From the NCBI GenBank assembly GCA_000733355.1, contig JNVV01000030.1:1-64000 (forward strand): a stretch of 64,000 nt of DNA. Reading direction: 5' to 3'. Each line of letters begins with the position of its first letter. Position 1 is the first letter of the stretch. The stretch is from Falciphora oryzae (lineage: Eukaryota > Ascomycota > Sordariomycetes > Magnaporthales > Magnaporthaceae). The position numbers were made by a program, and so were the translations under genes. This document shows, one piece after another, positions 11,860 through 24,085 of this stretch. The notes beneath the pieces are model-generated. The model was not told where the DNA came from. It did no database searches and was given only the letters and a program-made list of their open reading frames with translations.

Positions 11860-13256
11860 ATGTCTCGTTTCTCTGCCCTCGTCACCCTCGGCCTTCTAGT
11901 CACCCAGAGCGCCGGTGCTTCAGTGCATCGTCGTTGGGACAGCGCCGAGCCGTTGTTTAAGACAGACCCCGGTGCGCCGTCAGATTGCAGTTTGTGGTGG
12001 AACACCGACGATGGAATGCCCTGCGACGTTGCTCTCGCTATCGCCGGTGCGACGGAGGCAGACTTGATGAGGCTGGTATGTTTGCACCCACAATATCTAA
12101 CAACAGCCATCGTGTCCTGGAACTGCATAATAACCACCCCTCGATTTTATAAAACCCTTCGGTAAAGTTTTGCGGGGATTGGGAGTCAACCAGGTCCTAT
12201 TGTGTCAAAGGGTCCATTTCCAGCACTCCGTCTCCTAAAACCGGTTCCGAGACCGACCCTTAACCCACGCCCGGGCCGGAACCACAGCCTGAGCCCGTGC
12301 CTAGCCCGACGCGGCCCAGCACCCCCACAGCTACCCCAACCAAGCCGAGCAATGGGATAGAAACCCCTAAGCCTATCCAACTAGGCATGGTGGACAACTG
12401 CAACAAGTTCCACCTGGTCAAACGGGGCCAGAACTGCAACGAGATTGCCCGCCAGACTGGCATTACCCTTGTCCAGTTCATCCGCTGGAACCCCGACGTT
12501 AGCGGCACCGCCTGCAGTGGGCTCTGGGCAGATGTTAATATGTGCGTCGGCGTCGTCGGAACCACCCTAACCACCCCCGCCGGCCCGGCCAACGGCATCG
12601 AGACCCCGCAGCCCGTCCAGGACGGGATAGTGGACAATTGCAACAGGTTCCACCTCGCCGTCGACGGCGACAACTGCTGGTCCGTCGCCAACAAATACGG
12701 CCTCGGCGAAGCCCAGCTGCACCAATGGAACAAGGGCATCGGCGGCGCCGCCTGCACCAACATATGGACCGGCTACAACCTCTGCATCGGCGTCTCGGGC
12801 TCGCCCACAGCCGGGCCCGCGGTCAACCCCACGCCGGAGCCGGTCCAGGACGGCATGGTCGGCAACTGCAACAAGTTCCACCTAGTAGCATCGGGCGACA
12901 ACTGCTGGAACGTAGCGAGCAAATACGGCCTAACCGAGTCTCAGCTCCAGCAGTGGAACGCCGGCATCGGCGGTTCCGCGTGCAACAACATGTAAACGGG
13001 CTATCACGTCTGCGTCGGGGTGTCTAGCGGTGGTTCGCAAACCCAGCCGCCCCCGGCCAGCAACACGCCGCAGCCGGTCCAGGATGGCATAATTGGCAAC
13101 TGCAAACGGTTCCACTTTGTCGAGGGTGGGCAAAACTGCGAAAGCATTTCACGTAGTTACGGGATTAGTGTTAGGGAATTTGTAAAATGGAATCCCGCTG
13201 CCGGGTCGGACTGCCGTGGTTTATGGGCTAGCACGTACGCCTACGTTGGTGTTTAA
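11860..13256 (+). pseudogene. Multi-LysM secreted chitin-binding protein, decayed
   Basis: The ATG at 11,860 begins a signal peptide (MSRFSALVTLGLLVTQSAGA) and a first, divergent LysM with CSLWWNTDDGMPCDVALAIA. A GTATGT donor at 12,076 probably starts an intron, but the link to the next exon (about 12,080-12,290) is degenerate. From about 12,300 four LysM modules follow, each with the pattern HLV..G(D/Q)NC..(I/V)A...G....Q(F/L)..WN......C...W......C(I/V)GV, separated by Thr/Pro-rich linkers ending PxPVQDGxxxNCN. Module 4 contains a TAA at 12,993-12,995 where its neighbours have the conserved Trp of WTGY. In the last module a final Cys is Tyr. Both changes are G-to-A. The family binds chitin oligomers in the apoplast and is often divergently linked to subgroup-C chitinases; a chitinase relic lies 9.5 kb to the left. 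Confidence 0.82.
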
Positions 13257-13715
13257 GCAATAAATATCTAATGATTTGGTTTAACCTTGTAATACTTGGA
13301 ACTTTTTTGAATTTTAAAAACGTTGGTTACAAAAACATCAACAAAAAGAAAGCAATACAAATGCAACTCAACCAAGCATATCCGTCACGTAACAAGAAAA
13401 AGAACCATTTTATATTTTAGTTTCTTAATCGTGCAGCCTAACCCTACTAACTTTAAAGACTGGATAGAATAAAAGAAGAAAGATGCAACGCAAATGAAAG
13501 TTTGCTTGTATAATTAGCTAGTAAAGCTATTATTTATAATTAGTAAGGATAAAAGAAATAAGTACAGAAAAGAGCCGCGCAATCTTGCCAAAAAAAAAGC
13601 CAATTCTTAAGAATAAAAAAAATGCAAAACAGCAAACGAATTCCAGGCGGCGGGTAAATGTTAAAAATGAAAAGGAAAAAAAAGGAAAACTTCCAAAAGC
13701 ATTACCCCGCTCGGA
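13257..13715. other. AT-rich decayed spacer
   Basis: Strongly A+T-rich DNA with homopolymer runs and no reading frame. Its composition suggests an old, heavily RIP-mutated repeat, but no family can be recognised. Confidence 0.5.
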
Positions 13716-15860
13716 CTAGTATCTACCCCCCTTTCCTTCGGCGTCCTCATCCTCTCTTTTTCCAATAACCTTATCGAGGAGAACCGCATTGTTAGGAACG
13801 TTCGTGGCGGCGGTGGCGGCGGCAACCCCGGATGGCGTAAGCCGGTTGTTAAGCACCCACTGCATTCCGGTTCCGATACCGGTAGCGCGCGGAACGATAA
13901 TAGCGACGTCGGGCCTCGACGCCCATTCGATTAGCGAAAGGTCAGGTTCGGCGCCGTCGCCACCAGCTAAACACACCGCGGGCTCGTCGCCGCGGTCTGC
14001 CGCTTCCAAATGCTTGGCGAGGTGCTCCATATGTAACAAGGGGTCAAAGACGGCTTGGAGAAAGAATCTCTAGATTGCAGATAATCTTTCTATGGGCTCA
14101 AGAGATGCTTTAGGAGGAAGGAATCTTTCGTGAAGGACATAGGAGATGGCAGGGTTTATATAGACCCTTTGTGATCCGTGCGAAGTATCGAGTACATGAT
14201 TCACACTGCCTTCCGACCTTTACCGCTTGGCCTTAGGGCCGTTGACCGCCTATGCGGGTCTTCGACCCTCCGTGAGGCCGACTCGTGATGCCGACTAGTT
14301 AGGTCCACGGGTTCTTCCGTGTGACACCATACGCTCATCCCAAGCGTTACTACTTTCGAAAAAGGCCGTACAATCCGGGGCCGGGCACAACATTCGCGTT
14401 GGCAGTTAGCACCGTATTCTTTCTGCATTAAACTGCATTTACCTAAGCAACCTCGTTTCGCGACGGTCTAAAGCAGCCGCCGCGACAATGGTTAATAAAG
14501 AGGACCATCTTAGTTGATGCCATATTTTGTCTAGGGGGTGCATCCGGCGGACATGCTGGGTATACAGGTCTTTGCGGTTAAAAATGGCCCCGTTCGGTAA
14601 ATGCGGGCCAAAAGTAGGCTGGTGTCCGGCCACGCCTGAACCTGCAGTAAAGGAAAAGGCTAGTGCGATACTGTTACTCGGGGCGGCGACGAAAACTGGA
14701 AGCATATTAACCGTCTTGGCGCAACCTTCCTCCGTGCAAACCCAATACTTCGGCAAAACGTACTGCGATATAACGTGGCGCTTCCACTCGTTCTTGCTCG
14801 CAAAAGTGGATTCGCAACCCGCAAAAGCAAACACGCAAACGAAAGGCCTCTTGTGCCCATTTTGAATGTGGTTTTCGAGCGCGCCCTTGGTTTTAAAGGA
14901 CGTGGCTTGCGGGCAGTCCCGGCAGGTGAAATCACCTAAAAGGGTAGCGTCGACGGCTTCCTATGCCATGCGAATGTCCCTTTCGAAATCGGCCGTCGCC
15001 CCCGTTCCCTCGGGGAAACTAGATTCCACGTTATCCACAGCGACAACGTTTTCAAACAGCGCCTTGTTGCTTCCTTGGGAGCCGTTGTCGTCGTCGTCCG
15101 GGAGGTTAACACTCTGCGAGCTAACCTTACTGCTATCGTTATCGTAAAAATCCCACACAAAAGGATTTATGCTTTCGTCGTTCCGGGAGCCGTTGTCCGC
15201 AAGGTTAACACTCTGCGAGCTGGCCTCGCTGCCATCGCCGTCGTCATCCCCACCGACATGCGGCAGGGAAAAAGGGCAACGCGCTCCAGGTGCAAGGCGA
15301 TGTGTTTGTGCAGTTCGCTGGCGGCCCCGGGGGAAAAGTTGCAGATCGGGCAGCGCCTGTCGGGAGGCACGAGACTCGACTCGCCGGCCTCAAAAACGCT
15401 GTGCGAAGGCTCAGCGTGCCCTCCAACCCCGTAACAGGCTGCAAAATGTGCTTGATGTTCTTCCGCGCTCGAGAATGAGAGGCCCTCATGTTCCAAACAC
15501 CGCCATGCTACGAAGTGACTCGTGGATTCATGCTGGATCCAATCTTCCCGAGTATCGTAGAGCTGGTCGGGGTTTCTGCAGGCCTCGTAGGTGCAAACAT
15601 ATGGCCGCAGGTCGCGTATCAGGTAAGCCCTATTTCAGGTATAAGCAACTAAATCGTTGCGGGCATGGACATTCGCATTAAATAAAGAGCTTACCTCCAC
15701 GCCTTTGTGCTAAAAGATCCAGCGGGGCACAATATAAAGCAATACGGGCATTCGAAGTATTTTTCGTCGTCTTTCCGCTTTGGGGGCGGCGGGAAATCGA
15801 CATCATCAACGCCAGGATATGAGGATGGGGCGTACTCTGATTGTGAGACTGTAGATTAAT
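13716..15860 (-). pseudogene. Fungal multi-C2H2 zinc-finger protein gene, split by a solo LTR
   Basis: The minus strand shows the usual order of a large fungal C2H2 family: YFECPYCFILCP (near 15,750), an intron of about 70 bp starting GTAAGC near 15,690, LRPYVCTYEAC and the WIQHE..WRC finger (15,500-15,610), then CPICNFSPGAASELHKHIALHLERVALF (15,240-15,340). An acidic low-complexity repeat region follows (14,960-15,160), then KNEWKRH and FNRKDLYTQHVRRMHP fingers (14,520-14,800) and a last WDERM..H...H finger. The B solo LTR at 14,032-14,326 sits exactly inside that last finger; without it and one CCATA copy the frame runs WDERM/EHLAKHLE and on to the stop at 13,716. Frame breaks exist elsewhere, and a TAA lies just upstream of 15,850, so the N-terminus is unclear. 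Probable nuclear DNA- or protein-binding role in the ancestor. Confidence 0.82.
14032..14326 (-). repeat. Solo LTR of family B inserted in the C2H2 gene
   Basis: 295 bp, reverse complement of the B LTR at 17,283-17,577. The ends read TGTAAC...GTGACA, and 5-bp direct repeats CCATA flank it at 14,027-14,031 and 14,327-14,331. This is a textbook solo LTR left by recombination between two LTRs. It contains the family's TATATA-type promoter region (near 14,157). Confidence 0.94.
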
Positions 15861-16362
15861 CATCTCGGATGGCGAGCTGCGCCACTTGTAGGCATGTGGC
15901 GGTTGTGACGGATGCTGGGGAATCAGGACGGAGCCCAAACCCCCTGCAGCTTAAAGTCCGAGGTTTTTCAAAGCTACCATAGCCGAAGTGGTGATTACCC
16001 TTACCTACTGCGCAACGCTCTGTGTGTGGAGGTGGAGCTTTTCTCTGTGGTGCGTCCAATAAGTCAGTGCACCCCATGTTGGGACACCCCCCATGTCCGG
16101 ACACCTTTTCCATACAAACACCCTATTTTTAAACTTTAATTAAAAATCACATAAAAATCGCATAAATATAAAACAAGTAGATTTAAATAGCTGGGAATAA
16201 GGAATTTTACGTAATATATTACTTATTTACCCAATCGGGTTAAATAAGCGATAATTTATATTTAAAAAAGGATAAACGAAAATGTTAGTGTTTCCTAATA
16301 AAATATATGCATTTTATAACAGTAACAAAATGTAAAATAACTTTTTAAATAAATAAAGTAAC
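15861..16362. other. AT-rich spacer, nothing recognised
   Basis: From about 16,110 the sequence is extremely A+T-rich with TTTAAATAAATAAA-like runs and no open frame, the expected look of an old RIP-mutated repeat. The left part (15,861-16,110) may include the lost 5' end of the C2H2 gene. Confidence 0.5.
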
Positions 16363-17282
16363 TGATACGGCTAGACTAGTGGAGGCACGGTGGCCTTGCA
16401 TTGGCGCTATGAACGAAGATTCTATATTGAAAAGAAAGGAAAAAAAATAGCGCTGGTCGCGCCGGCGCGACACGCGCCTAAAGTTGTTACGATCTATGTG
16501 GCTTATGCGCTTCGCCTGCCCCACAGCTGTGGCGGTGCCACGGGACGTATGGCCTGTGGCGGGACCGTTACACTACCCCCTCCCAAACCTCGTATCGCGA
16601 GTGCCACAAGCGATGCGAGCTGGCAGTCAGTTATAGCGTACCAGCCTGCTCCGTTTCCTTATCGTAGCTTTAACCAGCACGTTATCGTCAAAGTGATTTA
16701 AGTTAAAACGGTTTTCGGCTACTGCGCGCATCCATTTTGCCAGTCGTTTCGGTGGGCCATCTGCCTTTAGATATAACTTGTGAAAATTATTTAAAGCTAC
16801 CGGGGAGTTCTTAAAGTTCGCGGCGGGGTACCAAATGTCATTTGGGTCGTGACCCCGCCAGGCCGCTTAGTATTGTAATTGGCGTCGTAACACACGTAAG
16901 CGTTCGATTCGTTCAACCTCGAATTCGGCCTTTCCGTCGACGTTTTTTAGCGGAAGCGGAATTTGATGCTGCTAAGGCAGCGGGTTTGTAAATGCTTTGC
17001 GGAAGCGGTCGGCGTGGAACAGGTTTTTGATTTTGTAATTGCCGGGCAAATCGAGAACATAGCTGTGCCCTTTTATTTCGAGGATGCGGAAAGGTCCTGC
17101 GAACGGTAAGTTTAGCCGGGCCGTTGGAGCGGCCGTTAAAAAGCCCTTTTTCCTAAGGAACACCAGGTCGTTGACGTTAAAATCCACTGGCCTGCGTTTC
17201 TTGTTCGTTTGGTTTTTTTGCCGTCTTTGTGCATCTGTCGCGCGCTGCTTTGCCAAGTCCTAGACCCCTTTAATACGCTTAA
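16363..17282 (-). mobile_element. Family A copy 3: 3' LTR plus end of pol, cut by element B
   Basis: Bases 16,363-16,572 are an A-family LTR in minus orientation. The sequence to 17,282 is the adjacent 3' internal region, encoding the integrase C-terminal domain (16,972-17,256, with VDFNVNDLVFLRKKGF) and a chromodomain tail with WRG(H/Y)D and WYPAANF between about 16,700 and 16,960. It stops at the pentamer CTTAA immediately before the left LTR of element B. The rest of this copy is not found beyond B's right LTR, so a later rearrangement or deletion has removed it. Confidence 0.85.
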
Positions 17283-17577
17283 TGTCACACGGAAAAACCC
17301 GTGGACCTAACTAGTCGGCATCGCGAATCGGCCTCACGGAGGGTCGAAAACCCGCATAAGCGGTTAACGGCCCTAAGGCCAAACGGTAAAAGTCGGAAGG
17401 CAGTGTGAATTATATACTCGATACTTCGCACGGATCACAAAGGGTTTATATAAACCCTGCCATCTCCTATGTCCTTCACGAAAGATTCCTTCCTCCTCAA
17501 GCATTTTTTAAGCTTATAAAAAAATTATCTGCAATTTAGAAATTCTTTCTCCAAGCCGTTTTTAACCCCTTATTACA
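17283..17577 (+). repeat. Left LTR of element B
   Basis: 295 bp, TGTCAC...ATTACA. Homologous LTRs occur at 14,032-14,326, 29,949-30,860 and 34,635-35,012. It contains a GTTTATATAAACCC promoter-like palindromic TATA region near 17,445. Confidence 0.9.
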
Positions 17578-18346
17578 AATAATCTTTTTACGCTCTACCC
17601 CCTAACGGAAGCCTTACTATCTTTCCTTCTAAGCTTTGGAAAAGCCCTATTAATCGGTACCCCCAAGCCCTAACTATTGCCTTTTTTAGCGAATAAAACC
17701 CTAAGGCCACACCACAAACATTTTAACTGTCACCGGTGTTTTTAAACGGGTAAAAGCGAAAAAAATATACAAGAGGGTCGTTTTACCCTCTTAATCGCCT
17801 TAGCGAAATCACGGGATTTCAAAAAAGGCCGGAGGATTTCCCTTGTACCTTTGAGATTTTACGCTGCCCAAAAATACAAGGAACCGGACCCCCTCATCTC
17901 GTCTGCAACGACATCTCCTTCCCTACCAAGCGATTTTGGCATGTCGGCCGTGGAATTAACGGAATCCCCTTTTTTTCCTAGCGATTCCGGTATGCCTACT
18001 GATACCATGCCGGCCTAATTTGGGAAAACGGCCGGAAAAGCCCCCGAAAGCCCCTCCCGGTCTGCACCGGAAAAACGTTAAAATACCCCTATGCTTAACG
18101 ATCAAAGGGCACTTATCCTTTATTCGGCACCCCCTTCAACATAGCCTTCGAACAATAAGCCCTTATATCCGTAGGACGCTTTTAAAACCCCCCGGGCTAG
18201 ATGACCGAAATCCAGCGAAAATTCATCAGTACGCACGAAACAATTTCGGCCCTATCCCAAGGTATAAGCCAAAAAATCCTCGCCGATCGGGAACAAATCC
18301 GCGAAATTAGGACCTATTACGACCGCATCACCCACGCGTACCATAC

Positions 18347-18556
18347 TGTGACGGTCCCGCCACAGGCTATACGTCCAGTGGCACCGTCACAGCTATGGGG
18401 CAGGCGAAGCGCACAAGCCACACAGATCGTAACAACTTTAGGCGCGTGTCGCGCCGGCGCGACCAGCGCTATTTCCTTTCCTTTCTTTTCAATATAAAAT
18501 CTTCGTTTATAACGCCAATGCAAAGCTACCGTGCCTCCACTAGTTTGGCCGTAACA
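18347..18556 (+). repeat. 5' LTR of family A copy 2
   Basis: 210 bp, TGTGACGG...CCGTAACA. Equal in length to the 3' LTR and differing from it only by transitions. Confidence 0.93.
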
Positions 18557-18839
18557 CAATTTTACACTTATTTAAATCGCCTGCCGGCGATCCAAAAATA
18601 AGCACCTTTCCTTCACGTCGCGGCGGCGCGCGACGCAAATTAATTCGCCAATCTAAAACCCAAAACCCAGAACCAAACCGACGCCAAACACCGTCGGGGC
18701 TTAATTAAGCGTTAGAATTAGGATCGGACCAGCCAATATCCAAGCAAAAACGCTATCTTTCCGCGAATCGCCAATCAATTCGACTCCATTTAAAAACCGC
18801 GGCCCAAACAGCGCCGCCCCAAAACCCCGAGGTCCAAAC

Positions 18840-20068
18840 AGCACCTTACGCAAAATCAATCACTATAGCCGGTAACAGTAGCCTATCGGCCGACCATAAT
18901 AACCTTAAAAAACCCGATAACGTCCCGTCCACCGCCAAACCAAAACTTAGTCCGGAGCAAAAAATGGGTAACAATAGGCAAAACGCTACCGCAGCCGGCA
19001 TTTCCGCCGCGGAAGTTTAAAAACTAAAAAATATAATTGCCGCGCTACAAGCGCAATTAGCTAATGGTGGAAAAAGCCGCCAAACCCGGGAAGCGACGCC
19101 CGCCGACAGTATTTTCGGGGGTACCCAATTCACTCCAACTGGTCAAACCGCCAACCCCGTATTCAAACCGTACGGACCGATTGCAAAAAGCGCAAATCCC
19201 CGCTACGACAACAAAGCCAAAAAACGAGGCGTCGCGCCCAAAATCTTCAAAAGCGACAAAAAAACCTTTGACTTATAGGTTAAAACCGTAGCCAACAAAT
19301 TTAAGGAAAACGACGAAACCTTTCGGACGGAAAAAAGCCGGATAAATAAACTGATAAAGTACTTCGAAGGCGGCCCATTGGAGGTATTGCAACTACGACT
19401 CCTATCGGACGATAACCCATTCTCGTTTGTTGCTAAAATGGTTTAGGTCCTAAGCGCGACCTACTATAACCCAAACCAAATTTCGGCCGCTTAAGCCAAA
19501 TTTGCAAAACTAAAGTACGACCCAGCAAAAAACATAAACATCCACGTGTTTTTAGCCAGCTTTAATAATTTGGCCCAAACAGCCAATATTGCCGTAACCG
19601 ATATAAAAATAACTTTATGGAAGCACATCCTACCGAACCTTAACTTTCGGCTGTTTACCGATGCCCAAAATCCGGATATTAGTTACGAGGTTTTTAGCAA
19701 AAACGTTACCAACGCAGCTTATAGCCAAAAACGATATTACAAAAAAACTAGCGAGCGCAAAGCTAGTTAACGGAGCAACCGCAATAAACCCAAAAGTAAC
19801 GGCAAATCACTACCCCAAAGTAAAGCATAGGACGATTAGCGGAAAGATAGGGACAGCAATTTAGCTACTTTTAATTCGAAAGATAGCAAAGTTTTGATTC
19901 CGGCAAAGCGTAAGGCCTATATTAAAGCTAGTACATATTTTACGTATAGCGAGCGGCACTTTTCCAAAAACTGCCCGAACCGAGGCAAGGTTACTGCAGT
20001 TGGAATTAGGCAAAGCAAAAAGGGATTGGAAGCCGAATTATTTTCGTCGGATAAATCGGAAAAAAAGT
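18840..20068 (+). pseudogene. gag: gag of family A copy 2
   Basis: A frame readable through several TAG/TAA codons contains a coiled coil-like segment (IIAALQAQLANG, near 19,030), a capsid-like region (19,280-19,720, with FLASFNNLAQTANIAVTDIK) and an atypical knuckle with YSERHFSKNCPNRG near 19,945-19,985. It ends SSDKSEKK followed by TAA at about 20,068. The protein would coat the particle RNA; it is not producible from this copy. Confidence 0.77.
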
Positions 20069-20090
20069 AAAACCACCGGAAATTTTTACG

Positions 20091-23000
20091 GTGGTTTTTA
20101 TGCCTACATTAGCCCGAATTAAAAGTCAATTAATATTTTCGTTTACTAAAACCGCTTTCGTACAAATAAATGGGATTGGCTTCCGCGTTAAAGGGCTGTA
20201 TAATACAGGAATAGACACAAACTTACTGGTTAGCCCAGCTATAGCTGTTAGGGCCCAACGAAAACTAAAAGCCAGGATCGTTAAGCTTAAACAACCGATT
20301 TAGCTTTAGGATTATCGCCGCCAAGTAGTAGGAAGGGTAATAATAAAAATGATTTCGACCCTTAAAATAAATGGCAGACGGTTCCCAAACCAGACTTTCT
20401 GGGTAACAAACATAGGGCATAACGTTTTTATTGGTTTCCATTAGCTTTTTAAACATTATATCCTATTAAATTGCTTTAACTAAAAAATGATTTAGCTAAA
20501 CGACCGGCCCGCTTTAGCCAAATACTCGCTAGCGATTAAATTGCCTCCGCTTTGCCAAATCGGCGAAAAAATAAATCCACAAATGTAAGCAGACGCAAAC
20601 CGGCGGGATCGCTTTATCGATTAGGACCACAAGCGATATTAAATCCTTTAGCGGTCGTGGAAAAAAAACGAACCTACCGGATTTAAAAAAGAAAAAACTA
20701 TAAGGTTCGAAAAACCCAAGCCTAACGATTGCTTAAATCGAAAGGAAGGATAGACGATTATCAACTCGATTATGTAATAAATGCAAAAAAACCCTCGTCG
20801 AAAACGATAGACCTAAATGGCTAATTGCATGCCGACCGAGCCAATCTTTTTTAACGATAGCCCCAAAAACTTGCCGATTATTGATATTGGTTCGGTAGGA
20901 AAGGCGGATAAGGATTGGAAAATATATACCGGGGAATACATTCCTTTCCCACCAAACGAAAACCCCAAGCACGTTAAACTCGTACGGGAAAAGCTGCCAT
21001 TACAGCTAAAACATTTAAAAGGCTTTTTTTCGAAAAGGCAAGCAGATACCCTACCACCGTATCGGCCGGGGAAGGACGTGGTATTGGAATTGGACCAAAA
21101 TAAACCTAAAGAAGGCTTGCCACCGGTATTTCGAACCCCAATCCAGTTTTTGGATTTCGAAAAAGAGGTAGTCGACAAGCTATTTAAATTCGGCTTTATC
21201 GAAAGGACGCTGGAAAAAAACAAAGCGGCGTCGGTACTGTTCGTACCGAAACCGCATAACCTAGATCCCAATGCACGCCGCTTTTGCATCGACTACCGTT
21301 AGCGGAACCGATTCCTTAAAAACCGGATTATGCGAGCACCAAACCTCGCAAGGACACTTTTTAAATGCAAAAATGCCAAGCATTTAACGATTATCGATAT
21401 TATCCAAACCTTTTGGCGTTTTCGTTTAACCGACGCCTTTAAGTATCTTACAGCCTTCCGAACGCGGCAAGGCACTTTCTAATGGAAGGTTTTGCCATTT
21501 GGACTTAAAGTCGGTCTAGTTTGGTGGCAAAATTACATCAACTGCCAGCTAAACGAGCTGTTTAATTACTTTGCGAGTGCTTACGCTAACGATGTATTAA
21601 TCTATTCGGAAACAAAAGAAAAGCACTAGCAGCATTTTAAAAAGGTTATCTTCCGTCTATTTAAAGCTAAGCTCCAAAGCGATATTAAAAAATCGAAATT
21701 TAACGTCGGAAAGGTCAACTACCTGGGTATTACCCTCGAAGCCCAGGTAGGGGTAAGCATCGATCCGGAAAAGACGAAAGCAATCCAAAAGTGGCATATT
21801 AAGAACCTACACAGCAAAACAGTTGTCCGGTCTTTTTAGGACTATGCAATTACGTGCGCATGTTTTGTTATTACGCTAACGGCGTAGCTAAACCTCTTAA
21901 CCGGCTTTTAAAAAAGGATGCGCCATTTGACATCGGCCTTAAATAGATTGAGGCTTTTAACAAGCTAAAACAACTGGCTTACGAAATACCAATCCTGGCA
22001 TTTTTCCGTCCCGGAAAGCCTATACGAATTGAAACCGACGCTTTTCGCAACGCGATAGGTGGTGTGATTTGGCAGGAGCAAAACGACGGAAATTGGAAGC
22101 CAGTAGGCTATTTTTCCAAATTAATAAATAATATTAAAAAAGCATATCCGATCCAAAACCGAAAACTGCTTGCGGTAATGCAAACACTAAAGCACTATTA
22201 TCCCGAACTTTTTGGAATAAAGTTCTTCGTCGTTACAAACCATTAGGCCCTAGCTTTTTACTCGCAAAAAAAGGTCCTTTCAACTCGGCAAATCCGGTAG
22301 GCAAACTTTTTGTCGAACTTCGATATTACCTTCACCTACCGGCTAGGACAACAAAACATTGGTACGGACGCATTATCCCGCAAAACAACAAAACTGCCAA
22401 TAGTTAAAGCCCGGGAGCTGGAAAAGCGTACTATAGCCCTAATCCCTCCAAAAAAAATCCAACTAACGATTGCAGCGGTAGCATAAACCGAGTTAAACAT
22501 TCCGCAAAGTGCCGACCTTGCTAACTTCGTTCGAAAAAAAAACGCCGCCTAGCAACTAGGCTTTTAGCACGGCAAAATGTTTGTACCAAAATAAACACAA
22601 AACGGCAAAATTTTCCTACGTACAGCATTTATTCGGGATAAGCATGCACTTCCAATTTTCGGATATAAAGGATAAAATAAAACTATTAAAGCGGTACAAA
22701 AGGACTATTGGTAGCCGGATATAAAGGTCGACATCTAACGCTATATCCGCAACTGTTACGATTGCCGGCGCAATAAGGTACCCCGAAACAAAACACCCGG
22801 TTTGTTTTATCCATTGCCAATTCCGTCAGGTGTTTGGGACCAAATGGTAATGGACGGCAAAAACATGCCGCAAAACGAGCGAAAGTACGATTATATTTAG
22901 GTATTTATTTGCAAATTCAATCGCATTATCGCTACGATTGTAGGAAAAAAGTCCGATACGGCTAAGGTATTAGCAGCGCGGTATTATCGCTACTTTTACC

Positions 23001-24010
23001 GCTTTTTTGGTATCCCGTTCGTTTGGATTAGCGACAACGCAAAACCATTTATTTCGAAGTTCATAGCAAAGATTAACTTTTTAACAGGCACCAAATATCG
23101 TTACGGCTTAGCTTTCCACCCGCAAACGCAAGGTGCCGTAGAAATTACCAATTAGGAGCTGGATTAAAAGCTACGCTTTTACGTTAACAAATACCAATCG
23201 AACTAAAGCAATTACATCCCCGCGTTAGATTTTACCTACAACTCGTCGTAGCACTCGACGATCGGCATAGCCCCAATTCGGGTAATAATAGGCAAAGATG
23301 CGAAAAACCCCCTTTCGCTTAATCTCAACGTATTAACCGATAGCTTTAACCTAAACAAACGTGCATGCGACCTCGTTAAACGTATTAAAAAGGTCCAGGA
23401 CTTGGCAAAGCAGCGCGCAACAGCTGTATAAAAACGGCAAAAAAACCAGGCGAATAAGAAACGCAGGCCGGTGGATTTCAACGTCAACGACCTAATATTC
23501 CTCAAAAAAAAGGGCTTTTTAACGGCCGCTCCGACGGCCCGGTTAAACTTACCGTTCGCAAGACCTTTCCGCATCCTCGAAATAAAAGGGCACAGCTATG
23601 TTTTCGATTTGCCCGGCAATTACAAAATTAAAAACCTGTTTTACGCCGACCGCTTCCGCAAAGCATTTATAAACCCGCTACTTTAGTAGCATTAAACTCC
23701 GTTTCCGCCAAAGGACGTCGACGGAAAGGCCGAATTCGAAATCGAACGAATAGAACGCTTACGTGTATCACGACGCTAGTTATAATACTAAGCAGCCTGG
23801 CGGGGTTACGACCCAAATAACATTTGGTATCCCGCCGCGAATTTTAAAAACTTTCTAATAGCCCTAAATAATTTTTATAAGTTACATTCAAAGGCAAATA
23901 GCCCACCGAAACGATTGGTAAAATGGATGCGCGCAGCAGCCGAAAACCGTTTTGACCTAAATCATCCTGACGACAACGTGCCGGTTAAAGCTACGATAAA
24001 GAAACGGAGC
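20091..24010 (+). pseudogene. pol: pol of family A copy 2
   Basis: The protease-like segment 20,091-20,303 has LYNTGIDTNLLVSP (the family D(T/S)G motif is altered). The RT is best preserved at 20,817-21,302 (ending ARRFCIDYR) and continues in broken frames with WKVLPFGLKVG and YANDVLIYSE (21,480-21,610). RNase H remnants lie at 22,064-22,246. The integrase core lies at 22,850-23,160 (WISDNAKPF, AFHPQTQGAVEITN), its C-terminal domain at 23,471-23,686, and a chromodomain follows to about 24,000 (WYPAANF). Stops are TAG/TAA and there are a few frame losses. Confidence 0.84.
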
Positions 24011-24085
24011 AGGTTGGTACGCTATAACTGACTGCCAGCTCGCACCGTTTGTGGCACTCGCGATACGAAGTTTGGGAGGGGGTAA

